The notes under the pieces: generated by a model
What the model was told of the DNA's origin: nothing
Databases searched by the model: none
What the model saw: the letters and a program-made list of their open reading frames with translations, nothing else
Position numbers and translations under genes: made by a program
From: DAIPKP01 sp964539095
GTDB taxonomy: Bacteria > Synergistota > Synergistia > Synergistales > Aminiphilaceae
Direction of reading: 5' to 3'
Length of the DNA stretch: 60,014 nt
Assembly (NCBI GenBank): GCA_964539095.1
Contig: CAZIFL010000016.1
Span: forward strand, 1 to 60,014
Part shown: in pieces, positions 25,134-34,148 of the stretch
How positions within the stretch are numbered: the first letter of the stretch is position 1
How the letters are laid out: each line of letters starts with the position of its first letter

Positions 25134-26991
25134 GCGCCGCTTTCTGGAGTTCTGGCTCCGGGTAGGGGGGAACCCTTTCGGAGTCTTCTGGACTGATGTC
25201 TTCTCTCTGCTCTTGGCGGTCTACTGCGGCTATGCCTTCCGGCTTACCCTCTTCTTCGGATGGGCCTATGTGGACGATCTCTTGCCCACCGCAGGGCTCT
25301 TTCTTCTCTTCGTCAGCACCACCCTTCTTCTCGGAGGGCTCTACCGGGTGCTCTGGTCCCAGGCGAGCCTGGAGGAGTATCTCCGGTTCACCCGGTTCTA
25401 CGCTCTGGGGGCCTTTGCCTACTGCATGGTGGATCGCTATTTCGTCAAGGGGGTTTTTGTCCCCCGGAGTACTCTGGCCATCTTCGTGGTGCTGGGGCTC
25501 TTCTTTATGGGGGCTTTCCGGGTGAGCTGGCGCCTTGCCCGGCTGGGGCTCCAGCCGCAACGCCTCCCCCTGGCCCGGGCGATCATCGTAGGGGCGGGAG
25601 AGGCGGGGGGGCTTCTTGCCCGGGATCTGCTGCGGAACGATCGGGAGATCCTCCCCCTCGGCTTTGTGGACGATGATCCTCAGAAGCTCGGTATGGAGGT
25701 GGCGGGGCTTCGGGTGCTGGGGTACACCTCCTCCCTCTGCAATCTTATTGATGAATACCATGCGGATCTGGTGCTCTTCGCCATCCCCTCGGCTCCGGGG
25801 CGGATGGTGAGCCGGATTCTTGAAGACGTGGCTCCCAAGAACATTACCGTCCGGGTGCTTCCAAGCCTCCGGGAGCTTGCGGGGGGGCAGGTGAATGTGA
25901 GCCGCCTCCGGCCCGTGCGGCTGGAGGATCTCCTCGCCCGGGAGCCCATCGCCCTGGATAATGCGGGGATCCGGAGCTATCTTCAGGGCCGGCGGGTGCT
26001 CGTCACCGGAGCGGGGGGCTCCATCGGCCGGGAGATCTGCCAGCAGATCGCCACCTATGCCCCGGAGGAGATGCTCCTCCTGGGGCATGGAGAGCAGTCC
26101 ATCTACGAGCTTCTCGAAAGCTTTAAAAATACGGGGGTTCCCGTTCCGCATCTGCCGGTGATTCTCGATGTGGCAGACCGCCGGGGGATGGAGATGCTCT
26201 TCCGAGAGCACCGTCCCCAGGTGGTCTTTCATGCGGCGGCACACAAGCATGTCCCCCTCATGGAGAGCAACCCCCGGGAGGCCTTTCGAGGGAACGCCCT
26301 GGGCACCTGGACCGTGGCGGACTGCGCGGGTCGGTACGGAGCGGAGCGCATGGTGCTCATCTCCAGCGACAAGGCGGTGAACCCCGCCAACGTCATGGGG
26401 GCCACCAAGCGGATCGCCGAAATGCTTCTTGAAGAGGCTCAGGAGCGACACCCTGCCACGGCCTTTATGGCGGTGCGCTTCGGCAACGTTCTCGGAAGCC
26501 GGGGGAGCGTGATCCCCAAGTTCGAGCAGCAGATCCTCAAGGGGGGGCCCGTGACGGTGACCGATCCGGAGATGCGGCGGTATTTCATGCTCACCTCCGA
26601 GGCGGTCTCTCTGGTGCTTCAGGCGGCATCTCTCGGCAGGGGGGGGGAACTTTTCGTTCTCGACATGGGGGAGCCCGTACAGATTGTGGAGCTTGCGAAG
26701 ACCCTCATCCGCCTCTACGGTATGGAGCCCCATAAAGACATTCCCATCGTCTTCACGGGAAAGCGTCCGGGAGAGAAGCTCTTCGAAGAACTTTTCTATG
26801 ATCCTCATCACGTGAGCCGCACCGCCCACGAAAAGATCTTTCTCACTTCCATGCAGGGGAAGCCCGCCGCCTCTCTCTCGGATCAGTTGGAGCTTCTTCT
26901 GGAGAAAAATGACCGGGAAATCCGAAATATTCTTGAACAGTACGTTCCTTTCTGCGAAAATCGGGAGGCCTTGGAAGTCCCCAGGGTGTAG
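25120..26991 (+). CDS. UDP-GlcNAc 4,6-dehydratase, membrane type (PglF/WbpM/CapD family)
   Basis: A 623-residue protein of the WbpM/PglF/FlaA1 family. Four membrane spans occupy about residues 15-140. A first Rossmann domain follows (ARAIIVGAGEAGGLLARDL), then the catalytic SDR domain with RRVLVTGAGGSIGREICQQI, VFHAAAHKHVPLME, LISSDKAVNPANVMGATKR (the dehydratase form in which SDK replaces the usual YxxxK tyrosine position) and AVRFGNVLGSRGSVIP. It removes water from UDP-GlcNAc to give the 4-keto-6-deoxy sugar. The ATG at 25120 lies within the end of the preceding aminotransferase gene. Confidence 0.92.
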   Translation: MSRFKRRFLEFWLRVGGNPFGVFWTDVFSLLLAVYCGYAFRLTLFFGWAYVDDLLPTAGLFLLFVSTTLLLGGLYRVLWSQASLEEYLRFTRFYALGAFAYCMVDRYFVKGVFVPRSTLAIFVVLGLFFMGAFRVSWRLARLGLQPQRLPLARAIIVGAGEAGGLLARDLLRNDREILPLGFVDDDPQKLGMEVAGLRVLGYTSSLCNLIDEYHADLVLFAIPSAPGRMVSRILEDVAPKNITVRVLPSLRELAGGQVNVSRLRPVRLEDLLAREPIALDNAGIRSYLQGRRVLVTGAGGSIGREICQQIATYAPEEMLLLGHGEQSIYELLESFKNTGVPVPHLPVILDVADRRGMEMLFREHRPQVVFHAAAHKHVPLMESNPREAFRGNALGTWTVADCAGRYGAERMVLISSDKAVNPANVMGATKRIAEMLLEEAQERHPATAFMAVRFGNVLGSRGSVIPKFEQQILKGGPVTVTDPEMRRYFMLTSEAVSLVLQAASLGRGGELFVLDMGEPVQIVELAKTLIRLYGMEPHKDIPIVFTGKRPGEKLFEELFYDPHHVSRTAHEKIFLTSMQGKPAASLSDQLELLLEKNDREIRNILEQYVPFCENREALEVPRV

Positions 26992-27027
26992 CACGTAAAA
27001 AGCCTGAAAATCACGGAGGAGATGATC

Positions 27028-27681
27028 ATGGGGAGCGGAAAAACAGGCTCTTATAACGCCGGAAGAGCCGCCAAACGCTGTTTGGATATCTTTGGAGCCT
27101 TTGCAGGGCTCCTTCTTCTGGTGCCCCTCTTTCTCCTGGTCTCCCTGGGGGTGGCGTTCTCTATGGGGAGGCCCGTGCTCTTCCGGCAGCCCCGGGCGGG
27201 AAAAGACGGCATTCCCTTCGATCTCTTCAAGTTCCGCACCATGCGGAATGCCCGGGATGCCTCAGGAAATTTTCTGGAAGATGCCCAACGCCTTACCCCC
27301 TTTGGTGATTTCCTCCGGAGGGCGAGTTTGGATGAACTTCCCCAGCTCTACAATGTTCTCCGGGGTGAGATGAGCCTGGTGGGACCCCGCCCCCTTCTGC
27401 TGGAGTATGTCCCCCTCTACGATGATCAGCAGCGCCGGCGTCTGGAGATGCTCCCGGGGATCACCGGCTGGGCCCAGATCAATGGTCGAAACGCCCTCTC
27501 CTGGGATGAGAAGTTCCGCCTTGATCTCTGGTACGTGGAAAACTGGAGCTTTTGGCTGGACTGCCAGATTCTCTGGAAAACCCTGGGCCGGGTCTTCCGC
27601 CCTTCGGGGATCAGCCACGAAGGGCACGCTACTATGGAGAAGTTCCAGGGCTCTCCCCCGGAAGGGAAGAAGAATTCGTGA
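27028..27681 (+). CDS. Undecaprenyl-phosphate sugar-1-phosphate transferase (PglC-like)
   Basis: A 217-residue monotopic phosphoglycosyl transferase. It moves a sugar-1-phosphate, probably di-N-acetylbacillosamine phosphate, from UDP to undecaprenyl phosphate and so starts the glycan. It shows AAKRCLDIFGAFAGLLLLVP (re-entrant membrane helix), KDGIPFDLFKFRTMRNA, RRASLDELPQLYNVLRGEMS with the catalytic Asp-Glu, LVGPRPLL and LPGITGWAQINGRN. ATG 27028 is favoured over 27022 by spacing from GGAGGA. The next gene overlaps its stop by four bases. Confidence 0.92.
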   Translation: MGSGKTGSYNAGRAAKRCLDIFGAFAGLLLLVPLFLLVSLGVAFSMGRPVLFRQPRAGKDGIPFDLFKFRTMRNARDASGNFLEDAQRLTPFGDFLRRASLDELPQLYNVLRGEMSLVGPRPLLLEYVPLYDDQQRRRLEMLPGITGWAQINGRNALSWDEKFRLDLWYVENWSFWLDCQILWKTLGRVFRPSGISHEGHATMEKFQGSPPEGKKNS

Positions 27682-28298
27682 AAAAAAAACTTCTTGTCCT
27701 GGGGGCGGGAGGGCACGGAAGGGTAGCCGCAGACGGCGCTCGGGAGTGCGGCCTCTGGGAGGAGATCGCCTTTCTCGACGATCGGTACCCCAAACTGACC
27801 CTTTCGGGAGAGTGGAAGGTTCTGGGTGCTCTGGGAGACCGGAAAAATTTTTCTAAAGATGGCTGGGAAATGCTACCGGGTATAGGGGATAATACATTGC
27901 GCCTCCGCCTGTTGCAGGAACTTCAGGAGGAGGGTTTTGTTGTGGCAGTTCTCCGGCACCCTCGAAGCTACACAAGCGCCGGGGCGGCTCTCGGAGCGGG
28001 GACGGTGCTCTTTGCCCAGACAGCCATAAACTACGGTGCGGTTATCCGAAGAGGCTGCATTATCAACACCGGGGCTACGGTGGATCACGACTGTTCTCTC
28101 GAGGATGGGGTGCACCTCTCCCCGGGGGTGCATCTGGCGGGAAACGTCACCGTAGGTTCCTGCGCCTGGCTCGGCACCGGAGCGGTGGTGCTTCCGGGGC
28201 TCTCGGTGGGGGCCCATGCGGTGGTAGGAGCCGGAGCAGTGGTGGTGCGGGACGTTCCTTCCGGGGCTCTGGTGAAGGGAATCCCAGCTAGAAGCTAG
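27678..28298 (+). CDS. Nucleotide-sugar N-acetyltransferase (PglD/NeuD family)
   Basis: A 206-residue left-handed beta-helix acetyltransferase. A nucleotide-sugar binding domain (KKKLLVLGAGGHGRVAADGA) precedes hexapeptide repeats (INYGAVIRRGCIINTGATVD, with the catalytic HDC, then VHLSPGVHLAGNVTVGSCAW). It should acetylate the 4-amino group made by the PglE-like enzyme, finishing UDP-di-N-acetylbacillosamine. GTG 27678 overlaps the pglC-like stop. Its own stop TAG is the first codon of the repeat element at 28296, so the last residues (IPARS) abut the element. Confidence 0.9.
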   Translation: MKKKLLVLGAGGHGRVAADGARECGLWEEIAFLDDRYPKLTLSGEWKVLGALGDRKNFSKDGWEMLPGIGDNTLRLRLLQELQEEGFVVAVLRHPRSYTSAGAALGAGTVLFAQTAINYGAVIRRGCIINTGATVDHDCSLEDGVHLSPGVHLAGNVTVGSCAWLGTGAVVLPGLSVGAHAVVGAGAVVVRDVPSGALVKGIPARS

Positions 28299-28583
28299 TG
28301 GGCTGTTCCACGTTATAGTGTGCCCTTGGATGGGAACCTCCGCTTGTGTGTCCCCTCTGCTCTCGAGTGGTCGAACCGCTCCCTTGCTTTGCTGCTCCGG
28401 CCCGTCGCCTCAGACGCGCCGTCCATGGCGCGACTGAGGCTCACCGGCACGTCCTGTGCCGGTGCCGGGCCTCCACGACGCAAAGCTGCGCTCGCCGACC
28501 ACTATGCTCGCTGCCGGGAACACACAAACTCCGGCTCCAGCGGCTCATGTAGGCGCATAGTATTAAGCAGGAACGCCCCACTA
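28296..28583 (+). repeat. MITE-like structured repeat (copy 3, 288 bp, longest)
   Basis: Starts TAGTGGGCTGTTCC, identical over 14 bases to copy 2, and ends GGAACGCCCCACTA, whose reverse complement matches the start at 12 of 14 bases. It has about 95 bases not in copy 2, containing two more hairpins: CCTCAGACGCGCC/GGCGCGACTGAGG (one mismatch) and ACCGGCAC/GTGCCGGT (perfect). It separates the pglD-like gene from the next glycosyltransferase gene and gives the former its stop codon. An open frame runs through it by chance. Confidence 0.88.
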
Positions 28584-28610
28584 ACCACTAGATTTCCCGG
28601 AGGTCTTGGT

Positions 28611-29816
28611 ATGGCTCGAATCGTTCTTTTCGGGGGGTATGCTCCCTCTCTCTACAACTTTCGGGGTGCTCTTCTTCGGGAACTTGCCCGAAAGGGGCAC
28701 CAGATTTTTGCGGTGGCCCCTCTTCAGGAGGCCCCGGAGGATATCCGGGAACGGATCGCCGCCCTGGGGGGGGAGTATGTTCCCGTCTCCATGGCCCGAA
28801 CGGGGATGAACCCCCTGGGGGATTACGCGAGCTTTCGAGAGCTTGCGGATCTCTTTCGCTCCCTTGCCCCGGAGGTGGTGCTCAGCTACACCCTCAAGCC
28901 CGTGATCTACGGATCTCTGGCGGCCCGTGCAGCGGGAGTTCCCCGGATTCTTGGCCTCATCACCGGCCTGGGGTATGTCTTCACAGGAACTTCTTGGAAG
29001 CAGGGAATTCTCCGTCTAGGGCTCACCCCTCTGCTGCGTCACTCTCTGGAAGCCTGCGAAGCGGTGATCTTTCAGAACCCCGACGATCGCAGCCTTTTTG
29101 TGCAGCGAGGGCTGGTAAAGGAGGGGAAAACCTTTCGGGTCTGGGGATCCGGGGTGGATCTGGAGCATTTCCCCTATGTTCCTCCCAGGGAAAGGCCTCC
29201 CCTTTCGTTTCTGCTCATCGCCCGGCTTCTTCGGGAGAAGGGGATTCGGGAGTACGCCGCCGCGGCGGAGCGCATTCAGAATCGCTATCCCGGTACGGTC
29301 TGTTCCCTCGCAGGGCCTCCGGATCCCAACCCCGGGGGGATATCTCTGGAGGAGGTCGAGGGGTGGCATGCCCGAGGAGTTCTGAACTATCTGGGCCCCC
29401 TGGAGGATGTACGCCCCGCTCTCGCCGCTGCCAGCGTCTACGTGCTCCCCTCCTATCGGGAGGGCACCCCCCGCTCCTCTCTGGAGGCCATGGCCACAGG
29501 GCGCCCCCTTATTACTACGGACGTTCCCGGATGCCGGGAGACCCTGCAGGAGGGAGTTAACGGCTACCTCGTCCCTCCCCGGAACGAAGAAGCCCTGGCG
29601 GCAAAGATGGCCTTTTTCTGCGAACACCCGGAGCAGATAGTCCCCATGGGTTACAAGAGCCGCCTCCTTGCGGAGGAGCGCTTCTGCGTGCATAAAGTGA
29701 ATGCCGCCATGATGGGAATTATGGAGGAGGGGCTTTCCTGGTGCCTGCCCTCCGAAAGCCCCGGCGAAAAGATAGAGCACCATGAAAAAGAGACAGAAGA
29801 AGGAAAGGAAGGATAG
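28611..29816 (+). CDS. Glycosyltransferase, GT4 type (PglA-like)
   Basis: A 401-residue cytoplasmic glycosyltransferase of the GT-B fold, family 4, that adds a sugar to the lipid-linked acceptor. Marks: LFGGYAPSLYNFRGALLREL, TYTLKP-like SYTLKPVIYGSLAAR, ITGLGYVFTG, SFLLIARLLREKGIREYAAA (nucleotide-binding start) and VLPSYREGTPRSSLEAMATG, the ExxxxxxxE donor motif. Start ATG 28611 follows GGAGG placed just after the repeat element. The similarity to PglA suggests it adds the second sugar after bacillosamine. Confidence 0.88.
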   Translation: MARIVLFGGYAPSLYNFRGALLRELARKGHQIFAVAPLQEAPEDIRERIAALGGEYVPVSMARTGMNPLGDYASFRELADLFRSLAPEVVLSYTLKPVIYGSLAARAAGVPRILGLITGLGYVFTGTSWKQGILRLGLTPLLRHSLEACEAVIFQNPDDRSLFVQRGLVKEGKTFRVWGSGVDLEHFPYVPPRERPPLSFLLIARLLREKGIREYAAAAERIQNRYPGTVCSLAGPPDPNPGGISLEEVEGWHARGVLNYLGPLEDVRPALAAASVYVLPSYREGTPRSSLEAMATGRPLITTDVPGCRETLQEGVNGYLVPPRNEEALAAKMAFFCEHPEQIVPMGYKSRLLAEERFCVHKVNAAMMGIMEEGLSWCLPSESPGEKIEHHEKETEEGKEG

Positions 29817-29819
29817 AGG

Positions 29820-31106
29820 ATGCAGCAACCCTCCATCGGCGTTATCGGCCTCGGTTATGTGGGAATTCCCCTGGGAGTAGGGCTCGCCAGAGCCTTCGAC
29901 TCCGTAACGGGGTACGACATCAATAAAGAGCGTGTCCGGGAGTTGCAAGAGGGATACGATCATACCGGAGAGATCCCCTCCCAGGATATGCAAAGCTCCA
30001 CCCTCAAACTTACGGACTCCATCGAGGATATCCGGGGGCTGGATATCTATATCGTCACGGTGCCCACCCCGGTGGATCGCTGGAACCGGCCGGATCTCCG
30101 CCCCATGATGGGGGCTACCACATCCCTGGCGCCGCTTCTTAAAAAGGGCTCCATCGTGGTTTACGAATCTACGGTCTATCCCGGCGTTACCGAGGAGATC
30201 TGCCTCCCCCTGCTGGCGGAGGGCTCCGGCCTGGTGCCACACCAGGATTTCAAGGTGGCCTACTCACCGGAACGGATCAATCCGGGGGACAAAAAACACC
30301 GCCTGGAGACCATCACCAAGGTGGTCTCCGGAGAGGATGCAGAGACCCTGGAGACCGTAGCCCGGATCTACGAGGCGGTAGTCACCGCGGGGGTGCATCG
30401 GGCCCCCAGCATTCGGGTGGCGGAGGCCGCCAAGGTTATCGAAAACACCCAGCGGGATCTTAACATCGCCCTTATGAATGAGCTGGCCCTCCTCTTCGAT
30501 CGGCTGGATATCCGTACTGCGGACGTATTGAAGGCGGCGGGGACCAAGTGGAACTTTCTCCCCTTCCGCCCCGGCCTTGTGGGGGGGCACTGCATCGGGG
30601 TGGATCCCTACTATCTTACCTTCAAGGCCCAGGAGGTGGGGTACCATCCCCAGGTCATTCTGGCGGGGCGGCGGATCAACGACGGTATGGGAAAGATGAT
30701 CGCCGAAAAGACCGTGAAGCTCCTCTGCAGTGCCGGACGCTGTGTGAAGGGATCCCGGGTGGGTATTCTGGGAGTCACCTTCAAAGAGGATGTGCCGGAT
30801 CTCCGCAACAGCCGTATCCCTGACGTGGTGCAGGAGCTGAACGAGTACGGGGTGGATGTCTTGGTGGCGGATCCTCTGGCCTCCCCCGGGGAGACTCTGG
30901 AGGAGTACCGCATGGTCCTCTCGGATCCCCGGGAGTGGCGGAATCTTGATGCTATTCTGCTCGGGGTTCCCCACAAGGGGTATCTCGATTTGGGAGCCTC
31001 CTTTCTCACGGAGCGCCTCGCCCCCTCGGGGGGGGTTGTGGTGGATGTAAAATCTGCCTACGCTCCGGAAAATATCCCCAATCCCCATCGTTATTGGAGC
31101 CTCTGA
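29820..31106 (+). CDS. UDP-N-acetylhexosamine 6-dehydrogenase (WbpO/TviB-like)
   Basis: A 428-residue NAD-dependent enzyme that oxidises the C6 alcohol of UDP-GlcNAc or UDP-GalNAc to the uronic acid. It has IGVIGLGYVGIPLGVGLAR (NAD site), VPTPVD, YESTVYPGVTEE, AEAAKVIENTQRDLNIALMN, and GGHCIGVDPYYLT with the catalytic cysteine. It begins four bases after the previous stop and overlaps the next gene by one base. The order dehydrogenase, 4-epimerase, amidotransferase points to UDP-GalNAcA amide, but the Pseudomonas WbpA activity is also possible. Confidence 0.9.
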   Translation: MQQPSIGVIGLGYVGIPLGVGLARAFDSVTGYDINKERVRELQEGYDHTGEIPSQDMQSSTLKLTDSIEDIRGLDIYIVTVPTPVDRWNRPDLRPMMGATTSLAPLLKKGSIVVYESTVYPGVTEEICLPLLAEGSGLVPHQDFKVAYSPERINPGDKKHRLETITKVVSGEDAETLETVARIYEAVVTAGVHRAPSIRVAEAAKVIENTQRDLNIALMNELALLFDRLDIRTADVLKAAGTKWNFLPFRPGLVGGHCIGVDPYYLTFKAQEVGYHPQVILAGRRINDGMGKMIAEKTVKLLCSAGRCVKGSRVGILGVTFKEDVPDLRNSRIPDVVQELNEYGVDVLVADPLASPGETLEEYRMVLSDPREWRNLDAILLGVPHKGYLDLGASFLTERLAPSGGVVVDVKSAYAPENIPNPHRYWSL

Positions 31107-32152
31107 TGCCCTTTCCCGGCAAACCCCAAGCCTTTGAAGCGGTGCAGGAAGAACTCCGCCGCCATCCCCGAAGATGGCTCGTCACCGGAGCGGCAGGCTT
31201 CATCGGCTCCCACCTTGTGGAGACTCTCCTGGGGCTGGATCAGCAGGTGACGGGGTTGGATAACTTCAGCACCGGGTACCGTGAAAATCTGGATCAGGTG
31301 CTGGCCGCTGCTTCAGAGGAGCAGCGCCGACGCTTTACCTTCATCGAAGGGGATATCCGGAATGCGGAAATCTGCCGCAGTGCCTTCCAGGGACAGGATG
31401 TGGTGCTCCATCAGGCGGCTCTCGGCTCGGTACCCCGCTCCATGAAAGAGCCCTGGAACTCTCATGACAACAACGTGAACGGTTTTCTTCAGATCCTCTT
31501 GGCAGTGAAGGAGTGCGAGGTGCCCCGGCTGGTCTACGCCTCCTCCAGCTCGGTCTACGGAGATGCCCCGGAGCTTCCCAAGCGGGAGGAGCACCAGGGG
31601 AATCTCCTCTCCCCCTATGCTCTCACCAAGAGGATGAACGAAGAGCTGGGGGATCTCTTCTTCCGGGTGTACGGGGTGGCATCTCTGGGGTTGCGGTACT
31701 TCAACGTCTTCGGCCCTCGACAGGACCCTCAAGGGGCCTATGCGGCGGTGATCCCCCGATGGTTCAAGGCCCTCTGGAAGGGGGAACTCCCCACCATCTA
31801 CGGAGACGGCGAAACTAGCCGGGATTTCTGCTACGTTAAAAACGTGGTGCAGATCAATCTTCTGGGGGCCCTCACGGAGAATCCCCAGGCTCTCAATCAG
31901 GTCTACAACGTGGCGGTGGGGGAGCGTACCACCCTGAACCAGCTCTTTACGCTTCTGCGGCAGCAGGTGGCACGTTTTCACCCCCAAGCGGCAGCTGCGG
32001 AACCGGAATATCAAGACTTTCGCCCCGGGGATATCCGGCACTCCCTGGCAGATATCTCCCGAGCCCGGGAGCTTCTGGGATACGAACCCCAGTATGGTCT
32101 TTCCCATGGGCTGGAGGAAGCCGCCTCCTGGTACGCGGAGCACGCGGTGTAG
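31106..32152 (+). CDS. UDP-N-acetylhexosamine 4-epimerase (WbpP/TviC-like)
   Basis: A 348-residue short-chain dehydrogenase-type epimerase. WLVTGAAGFIGSHLVETLL binds NAD, GLDNFSTGYRENL follows, catalytic SSSSVYGD is followed by SPYALTKRMNEE (YxxxK), and LRYFNVFGPRQDP and DGETSRDFCYVKNVVQ complete the WbpP/TviC signature. It inverts C4 between gluco and galacto forms of UDP-HexNAc or its uronic acid. ATG 31106 shares its A with the upstream TGA. Confidence 0.9.
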   Translation: MPFPGKPQAFEAVQEELRRHPRRWLVTGAAGFIGSHLVETLLGLDQQVTGLDNFSTGYRENLDQVLAAASEEQRRRFTFIEGDIRNAEICRSAFQGQDVVLHQAALGSVPRSMKEPWNSHDNNVNGFLQILLAVKECEVPRLVYASSSSVYGDAPELPKREEHQGNLLSPYALTKRMNEELGDLFFRVYGVASLGLRYFNVFGPRQDPQGAYAAVIPRWFKALWKGELPTIYGDGETSRDFCYVKNVVQINLLGALTENPQALNQVYNVAVGERTTLNQLFTLLRQQVARFHPQAAAAEPEYQDFRPGDIRHSLADISRARELLGYEPQYGLSHGLEEAASWYAEHAV

Positions 32153-32154
32153 CC

Positions 32155-34104
32155 ATGTGCGGCCTTTGTGGCTTTCTCGATAGCTCCCGATCCCTCTCTC
32201 AAGAAGCTCTGGAAGATATCAGCCTTCGCATGGCTGCTGCCATGGCGCACCGGGGCCCCGACGAAGGCACCTCCTGGAGCGACCCCCGGGCCGGGGTGGC
32301 CTTTGGACATCGTCGCCTGGCGGTGATAGATCTCACCCCCACGGGGAGGCAGCCCATGACCTCCCGCTGCGGCAGCTACACCATAGCCCTCAACGGAGAG
32401 ATCTACAACTACAAGGATCTTCGTGCTGAACTGGAAGCGAAAGGGGTAGTCTTTCGGGGCACCTCGGATACCGAGGTGGTGCTGGAAGGCATCGCCCACA
32501 GGGGGGTGGAAAAAACTCTTCAGAGCATGGTGGGGATGTTCGCCTTCGCCCTCTGGAATGCCCAAGAGCAGACCCTCACCCTTGCCCGGGATCGGGGAGG
32601 GGAGAAGCCTCTCTACTACGGATGGATGGGGAGCAGCTTTCTCTTCGGCTCGGATCTCCGGACTCTCGCAGAACACCCCCATTTTCGCAAGGAGCTGGAT
32701 CTCCCGGCCCTGGGGGAGTACTTCATGCGCAACTACATCCCCGCCCCCGCCTCCATTTATAAGGGAATACGCAAACTCCTGCCGGGTACCTACTGCACCC
32801 TCTCCCCGGAGCAACCCCGCCTCATGCCCTCCTCAGTGCCCTACTGGACCCTGGAGGAGACGGTACGCATCGCCCGGGAGAATCCCTTTACCGGCACCCC
32901 CAAGGATGCGGTGGAGGAGCTTCACCAGCTTCTTCGGCAGATTCTTCAGGGGCAGATGCTGGCGGATGTCCCTCTGGGGGCCTTTCTCTCCGGAGGGATC
33001 GATTCCTCTTTGGTGGCGGCGGTGATGCAGGAGTTGCACTCCTCTCCGGTGCGCACCTTCACCATAGGTTTTGACGAAGCCTCCTTCGACGAGGCCGCGG
33101 AAGCCGCCAAGGTGGCCCGGCATCTGGGGACGAACCATACCACCCACTACGTCACCCCCCAGGAGGCTCTGGAGGTGGTCCCCCAGCTTCCCCGGTTCTA
33201 CTCCGAACCCTTCGGAGACTCCTCCCAGATCCCCTGCTGCCTGGTGGCCTCCTTTGCCCGGCAATCCGTTACGGTGGCCCTCTCGGGAGATGGAGGGGAT
33301 GAACTCTTCGGGGGGTACAACCGCCACATCTGGCTCCCCAAGTTGGATCGCCGCCTGGGGAAATACCCCCTCTGGAGCCGCAGAGTTGGTGCCCGAGCCC
33401 TGCAAAGCCTCTCTCCCGCCGCCTGGGATATGCTTCTCAAAGGGGGAGGGAAGCTCACGGGAAAAGCCGTCCCCCGGCTGGGGGGGTACAAGGTGCACAA
33501 ACTCGCCTCCCTTCTGGATGCTCCGGGGTTGGAGGCCCTCTACCGTCGAGTCACCACCTTCTGGAACAGCCCCTCGGAAATCCTTCTCGTCCCGGAACCC
33601 TTCGAAGATCTTCCCCTAGAAGAGAACCTTCCTCCGGGGCTTTCGAAGGAAGAGCAGATCCTCTATCGAGATTACGCCTCCTACCTCCCCGGAGACGGTC
33701 TCACCAAGGTGGATCGGGCCTGCATGAGCGCCAGCCTGGAGGGGCGGGCTCCCTTTCTGGATCACCGACTTCTCGCCTTCGCCTGGTCTCTCCCCATGGA
33801 ATACAAAATCTCCTCCGGCAGGGGGAAATGGCCCCTCCGGGAACTCCTGGCCACCTATCTCCCCCGGGAACTCTTCGAACGCCCCAAGATGGGCTTCGGT
33901 ATACCTGTCTCCCTCTGGATTCGAGGCCCCCTGCGGGAGTGGGCCTGCTCTCTTCTGGATCCCTCCCGGCTCCGCCAGGAAGGGCTTCTTGGGGTGCCCG
34001 GGGTGCAGAAACGCCTGAAAGAACACCTTGCAGGAACCCACGACCATTCGGACTCCCTCTGGGGGCTCCTCATGTTCCAGCAATGGCGGGAGAGCTATCT
34101 TTAA
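32155..34104 (+). CDS. Glutamine amidotransferase, asparagine synthase type (WbpS-like)
   Basis: A 649-residue two-domain enzyme. The N-terminal Ntn glutaminase begins MCGLCGF with catalytic Cys2, and continues HRGPDEG, LAVIDLTPTGRQPM and ALNGEIYNYKDLR. The C-terminal synthetase has the ATP-binding PPi loop FLSGGIDSSLVAAV and ALSGDGGDELFGGY. In this setting it most likely amidates a sugar uronic acid (HexNAcA to HexNAcAN), as WbpS does in Pseudomonas O-antigen, rather than aspartate. It begins two bases after the epimerase stop. Confidence 0.9.
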   Translation: MCGLCGFLDSSRSLSQEALEDISLRMAAAMAHRGPDEGTSWSDPRAGVAFGHRRLAVIDLTPTGRQPMTSRCGSYTIALNGEIYNYKDLRAELEAKGVVFRGTSDTEVVLEGIAHRGVEKTLQSMVGMFAFALWNAQEQTLTLARDRGGEKPLYYGWMGSSFLFGSDLRTLAEHPHFRKELDLPALGEYFMRNYIPAPASIYKGIRKLLPGTYCTLSPEQPRLMPSSVPYWTLEETVRIARENPFTGTPKDAVEELHQLLRQILQGQMLADVPLGAFLSGGIDSSLVAAVMQELHSSPVRTFTIGFDEASFDEAAEAAKVARHLGTNHTTHYVTPQEALEVVPQLPRFYSEPFGDSSQIPCCLVASFARQSVTVALSGDGGDELFGGYNRHIWLPKLDRRLGKYPLWSRRVGARALQSLSPAAWDMLLKGGGKLTGKAVPRLGGYKVHKLASLLDAPGLEALYRRVTTFWNSPSEILLVPEPFEDLPLEENLPPGLSKEEQILYRDYASYLPGDGLTKVDRACMSASLEGRAPFLDHRLLAFAWSLPMEYKISSGRGKWPLRELLATYLPRELFERPKMGFGIPVSLWIRGPLREWACSLLDPSRLRQEGLLGVPGVQKRLKEHLAGTHDHSDSLWGLLMFQQWRESYL

Positions 34105-34148
34105 AATTAAATTTAACATAAAATAAGTGCAAAAATGGAGGAATACAT

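Noticed and set aside
24949..26994. A 681-codon open frame on the minus strand across the aminotransferase and dehydratase genes
   Set aside because: It is antisense to two well-supported genes, has proline/histidine/glycine-rich sequence typical of GC-rich shadow frames, and matches no family.
28320..28610. In-frame extension of the GT4 glycosyltransferase into the repeat element
   Set aside because: The repeat happens to be open in that frame, but a good GGAGG and ATG at 28611 give the normal family N-terminus (MARIVLFGGY).
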